This document shows, piece by piece, positions 5,627 to 8,000 of a stretch of DNA of 8,000 nt. Made by a program: the position numbers and the translations under genes. Numbering within the stretch: position 1 is the first letter of the stretch; each line of letters opens with the position of its first letter. Location: assembly GCA_964459445.1 (NCBI GenBank), contig CAYWMP010000232.1, forward strand, positions 1 through 8,000, written 5' to 3'. Source of the stretch: CAYWMP01 sp964459445 (GTDB taxonomy: Bacteria > Desulfobacterota > DSM-4660 > Desulfatiglandales > HGW-15). A model generated the notes under the pieces. It saw only the letters and a list, made by a program, of their open reading frames with translations. It did no database searches and had not been told where the DNA came from.

Positions 5627-7504
5627 ATGTCCACCTATGACAAACAATACGACGTAATCGTCGTCGGTGCGGGCCATGCAGGCTGCGAAGCCGCACTGGC
5701 AAGTGCCCGTTTGGGCCACCCTACCCTTCTGCTCACCATCAATCTCGATCACATCGCAGCCATGAGCTGCAACCCTGCCATCGGCGGTCTTGCAAAAGGC
5801 CATCTCGTCAAGGAGATCGACGCCATGGGCGGGGAAATGGCCATAAACGCGGACCAAACGGGCATTCAATTCAGGCGTTTGAATACACGAAAGGGCCTGG
5901 CGGTTCAGGGCTCCAGGTCTCAAAATGATCGAGATCTTTACCGCAAACGGATGAAATCGGTCGTGGAAGGGCAACCCAACCTGGATATCCGTCAAGCCAT
6001 GGTTGAGAGTCTGCTTCTCAAAGATGACAAGGTGTACGGTATTGAAACGAATTTCCACGAGCAATTCCTATCCAGAACAGTTATCCTCACAACCGGGACA
6101 TTTTTGCGAGGCCTTATCCATATCGGCCTTGATAATTTCCCCGCAGGCCGAATGGGTGACCCACCCTCAAACAGCCTGTCACAGCAATTAGAGGCATTGG
6201 GTTTTGAACTCGGAAGGCTTAAAACCGGAACCACGCCTCGTTTAAACGGAAGGACGATTGATTATGAAGGCCTGGAGATTCAGCCCGGGGATGAGAATCC
6301 GAAGCCTTTCTCCTTTTCAACAAAAGAGATCCCCCTTCCTCAGATTCCATGCCACATCACCTATACAAACAAGAAAACCCATGAGTTTATCAGACAGGGC
6401 CTGGACCGTTCCCCCTTATACAGCGGCGTCATAAAGGGCACGGGTGCGCGATATTGTCCCTCGATTGAGGACAAGGTGGTGCGCTTTTCCGAAAAGGCGA
6501 GACACCAGATATTTCTGGAGCCCGAAGGGTTGAATACGGTTGAGATCTACCCCAATGGAATTTCCACGAGCCTCCCCATAGATATACAAACAAAGATGGT
6601 CCATTCCATCCCCGGCCTTGAGAACACCGAGATAATCCGTCCTGGGTACGCCATTGAATACGACTATGTAAATCCAATTCAGCTCAAGCCCAATTTGGAA
6701 ACCAAGATTGTGGAAGGCCTATTCCATGCCGGACAAATCAACGGAACATCAGGGTATGAGGAAGCGGCGGCTCAAGGCTTTATGGCGGGCATCAATGCCG
6801 TAATGATGATAAGAGGAGAAGATCCCCTTATACTTGATAGATCCCAGGCCTATATCGGCGTCTTAATCGACGATCTCGTAACGAAGGGTACCAAGGAACC
6901 CTATCGCATGTTCACATCCAGGGCCGAATACAGGCTGCTGCTCAGGGAAGACAATGCTGATTTCAGGTTGAGGGAAATCGGTTATGGGCTCGGTCTGGTT
7001 CCGGACGAAGTTTATAAAGCATTCTCAAGTAAGAGGGCGCAGGTCGAGAAACTGTTCGACCGGCTCATCGATTTTAAGGTAAGACCTGACCAAACAGTGG
7101 CCGAAATCCTTAAAAAAATGGGTTCAACACCTCTGAAAAATGTAACGTCCCTTGCCCAGTTACTGAAAAGAAATGAAATAGTATTCGACGATCTGCGTCG
7201 GGTTGATTCGAGTCTTGAAGAGATTGATGATGACGTGGTTGAGGAAGTAGAAACAAGAATTAAATATGAAGGGTACATTCACCGGCAGCAGCGACAGGTT
7301 GAAAAGTTGAGACGAATGGAACATGTTAAACTTCCTGAAACCATGAATTATGATAAGATATATGGCCTCACCAAAGAAGTGAGAGAAAAACTCGGCGCGG
7401 TCAAGCCTATATCTCTTGGGCAGGCTTCTCGTATATCGGGCATGACCCCTGCGGCACTAATGGCGATCCAAGTTTATTTAAAGAAAACGCGTTCGGCAGC
7501 ATAG
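5627..7504 (+). CDS. mnmG: tRNA uridine-5-carboxymethylaminomethyl modification enzyme MnmG (GidA)
   Basis: FAD-dependent enzyme that, with the GTPase MnmE, places the (carboxymethyl)aminomethyl group on C5 of wobble uridine-34 in several tRNAs, using methylenetetrahydrofolate. At 625 residues it is full length. Visible: Rossmann motif VVGAGHAGCEAA (12-23), MSCNPAIGGLAKGHLVKEID (46-65) with Cys48, FPAGRMGDPPS (171-181), LKTGTTPRL (198-206), GTGARYCPSIEDK (271-283) with Cys277, HAGQINGTSGYEEAAAQG (367-384), FTSRAEYRLLLREDNAD (429-445), and the C-terminal helical domain that contacts MnmE and tRNA. Cys48 and Cys277 correspond to the two functional cysteines of the E. coli enzyme (47 and 277). 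Where many relatives have KGPAV, this has KGLAV (89-93), a mild variation. The start must be ATG 5627 or TTG 5621, since an in-frame TAA lies at 5612-5614; ATG is preferred. No Shine-Dalgarno is seen before either. mnmE and rsmG are not nearby. Confidence 0.97.
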   Translation: MSTYDKQYDVIVVGAGHAGCEAALASARLGHPTLLLTINLDHIAAMSCNPAIGGLAKGHLVKEIDAMGGEMAINADQTGIQFRRLNTRKGLAVQGSRSQNDRDLYRKRMKSVVEGQPNLDIRQAMVESLLLKDDKVYGIETNFHEQFLSRTVILTTGTFLRGLIHIGLDNFPAGRMGDPPSNSLSQQLEALGFELGRLKTGTTPRLNGRTIDYEGLEIQPGDENPKPFSFSTKEIPLPQIPCHITYTNKKTHEFIRQGLDRSPLYSGVIKGTGARYCPSIEDKVVRFSEKARHQIFLEPEGLNTVEIYPNGISTSLPIDIQTKMVHSIPGLENTEIIRPGYAIEYDYVNPIQLKPNLETKIVEGLFHAGQINGTSGYEEAAAQGFMAGINAVMMIRGEDPLILDRSQAYIGVLIDDLVTKGTKEPYRMFTSRAEYRLLLREDNADFRLREIGYGLGLVPDEVYKAFSSKRAQVEKLFDRLIDFKVRPDQTVAEILKKMGSTPLKNVTSLAQLLKRNEIVFDDLRRVDSSLEEIDDDVVEEVETRIKYEGYIHRQQRQVEKLRRMEHVKLPETMNYDKIYGLTKEVREKLGAVKPISLGQASRISGMTPAALMAIQVYLKKTRSAA

Positions 7505-7516
7505 GAGAGGTAATTC

Positions 7517-7870
7517 ATGGATCCTTCAGATCTAAGAAGAGACAGCCGGCATACCTACGACATACCGGACTTCGTCTCTGTCCAGTTCAGGTTGGAAGAC
7601 GGCGGTAAAGACTATGAGTTAAATGTAGTGGATTGCTGCCGCAATGGTATTGGTATGTTGATTACAAAAAAGGATCTGGACCTTCTTCAACAAGTGAAGA
7701 AGGGTGACAAAATAAATGATATGAGCTTTTTTGCCTCATGGACCATGATAACGGTTGACGGAACGGTATGCCATCAAACAAAAATAGAAAAGGGCAAATT
7801 CAAAGACTGCTACCTCATGGGCATCAAATCCGACGACTTCATAGAAAGCTGTAAACCTGACAAGGTTTAA
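7517..7870 (+). CDS. PilZ-like domain protein
   Basis: A 117-residue soluble protein that fits a stand-alone PilZ domain, the c-di-GMP receptor fold. The N-terminal arginine switch is R7-x3-R11 (RRDSR), followed by strands from about 18 and the turn VVDCCRNGIGMLI (37-49), which corresponds to [DN]-x-S-x-x-G: Asp39 and Gly44 are kept but the serine is Cys41. A further strand (DGTVCHQTKI, 81-90) and YLMGIKSDDF (99-108) match the end of the barrel. Known: c-di-GMP binding by PilZ depends on both motifs. Inferred: binding may be kept, weakened or lost because of the Ser-to-Cys change. GGAGAGG at 7504-7510 lies 6 nt before ATG, and mnmG ends only 12 bp upstream, so the two are probably co-transcribed. 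The domain call rests on motif pattern alone. Confidence 0.72.
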   Translation: MDPSDLRRDSRHTYDIPDFVSVQFRLEDGGKDYELNVVDCCRNGIGMLITKKDLDLLQQVKKGDKINDMSFFASWTMITVDGTVCHQTKIEKGKFKDCYLMGIKSDDFIESCKPDKV

Positions 7871-7935
7871 GTGTGTCGAGGCACATTGGCACCTAATTAT
7901 GGCCTGCATGAATTGTGGTTGAACGCTTCACTGAG

Positions 7936-7960
7936 TGTCCCGCTAGCGGGACATTTTTTT
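7936..7960 (+). terminator. Intrinsic terminator of the mnmG-PilZ unit
   Basis: TGTCCCGCTAGCGGGACA (7936-7953) is a perfect 18-nt palindrome forming a GC-rich stem, followed directly by seven T (7954-7960). This is a classic rho-independent terminator, 66 nt after the PilZ stop codon. Confidence 0.92.
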
Positions 7961-7961
7961 C

Positions 7962-7987
7962 TTCGGGAGACTTTTTTTGTCTTCGAA
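7962..7987. terminator. Second hairpin behind the terminator, with a T7 loop
   Basis: TTCGGGAGAC (7962-7971) pairs with GTCTTCGAA (7979-7987) with one bulged G and one G-T pair, closing a loop made of seven T. Its left arm, CGGGAGAC followed by T7, echoes the 3' half of the preceding terminator (CGGGACA followed by T7). It could be a backup terminator or a partial copy of the first. It is near the window edge, so the context is incomplete. Confidence 0.35.
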
Positions 7988-8000
7988 CCAAAACAGGGAC

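Noticed and set aside
7871..7935. Possible tiny gene between PilZ and the terminator (ATG near 7900)
   Set aside because: Only seven codons long with no binding site; treated as 3' untranslated sequence.

Overview
The window looks like a chromosomal segment from an anaerobic Desulfobacterota-type bacterium (former Deltaproteobacteria). This rests on the mix of soluble PAS histidine kinases and NarL-type regulators, an MnmG with a delta-like core, a very small Cys-rich protein, a PilZ protein, and intergenic DNA carrying GTCGAAG-type palindromic sequence. No ribosomal RNA or other taxonomic marker is present, so the assignment is an inference.

Left third (1-3200), signalling. A soluble PAS-PAS-HisKA_3 histidine kinase (191-1915, +) is followed tail-to-tail, with no base between the stop codons, by a NarL/FixJ-type response regulator (1916-2584, -). 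They are very probably partners. Divergent from the regulator is an orphan single-domain receiver (2786-3193, +). The regulator/receiver intergenic region carries three copies of ATACAG spaced exactly 22 bp apart, a good candidate operator. A dyad and tandem repeats lie upstream of the kinase.

Middle (3200-4080). A 74-residue Cys-rich protein (3330-3554, +) is followed by about 525 bp with no intact gene. That stretch is not empty. On the minus strand it holds a decayed 3' end of a nitroreductase/SagB-type flavoenzyme (3629-3823), frameshifted at a homopolymer, next to a GTCGAAGGA inverted repeat. A sigma70-like promoter for purA follows.

Right half (4081-8000), housekeeping. purA (adenylosuccinate synthetase, 4081-5370) is complete. 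A 256-bp spacer rich in inverted repeats leads to mnmG/gidA (tRNA uridine-34 modification, 5627-7504), whose start has no visible Shine-Dalgarno. A PilZ-like gene (7517-7870) follows 12 bp later with a strong ribosome binding site, so the two probably share a transcript. This ends at a textbook intrinsic terminator (7936-7960), with a second hairpin just behind it.

No mobile-element gene, CRISPR array, tRNA or rRNA was seen. The window is mostly ordinary. Its most interesting parts are the kinase/regulator/receiver arrangement with its phased repeats, the nitroreductase relic with flanking repeats, the mnmG leader, and the PilZ protein with an altered c-di-GMP motif.
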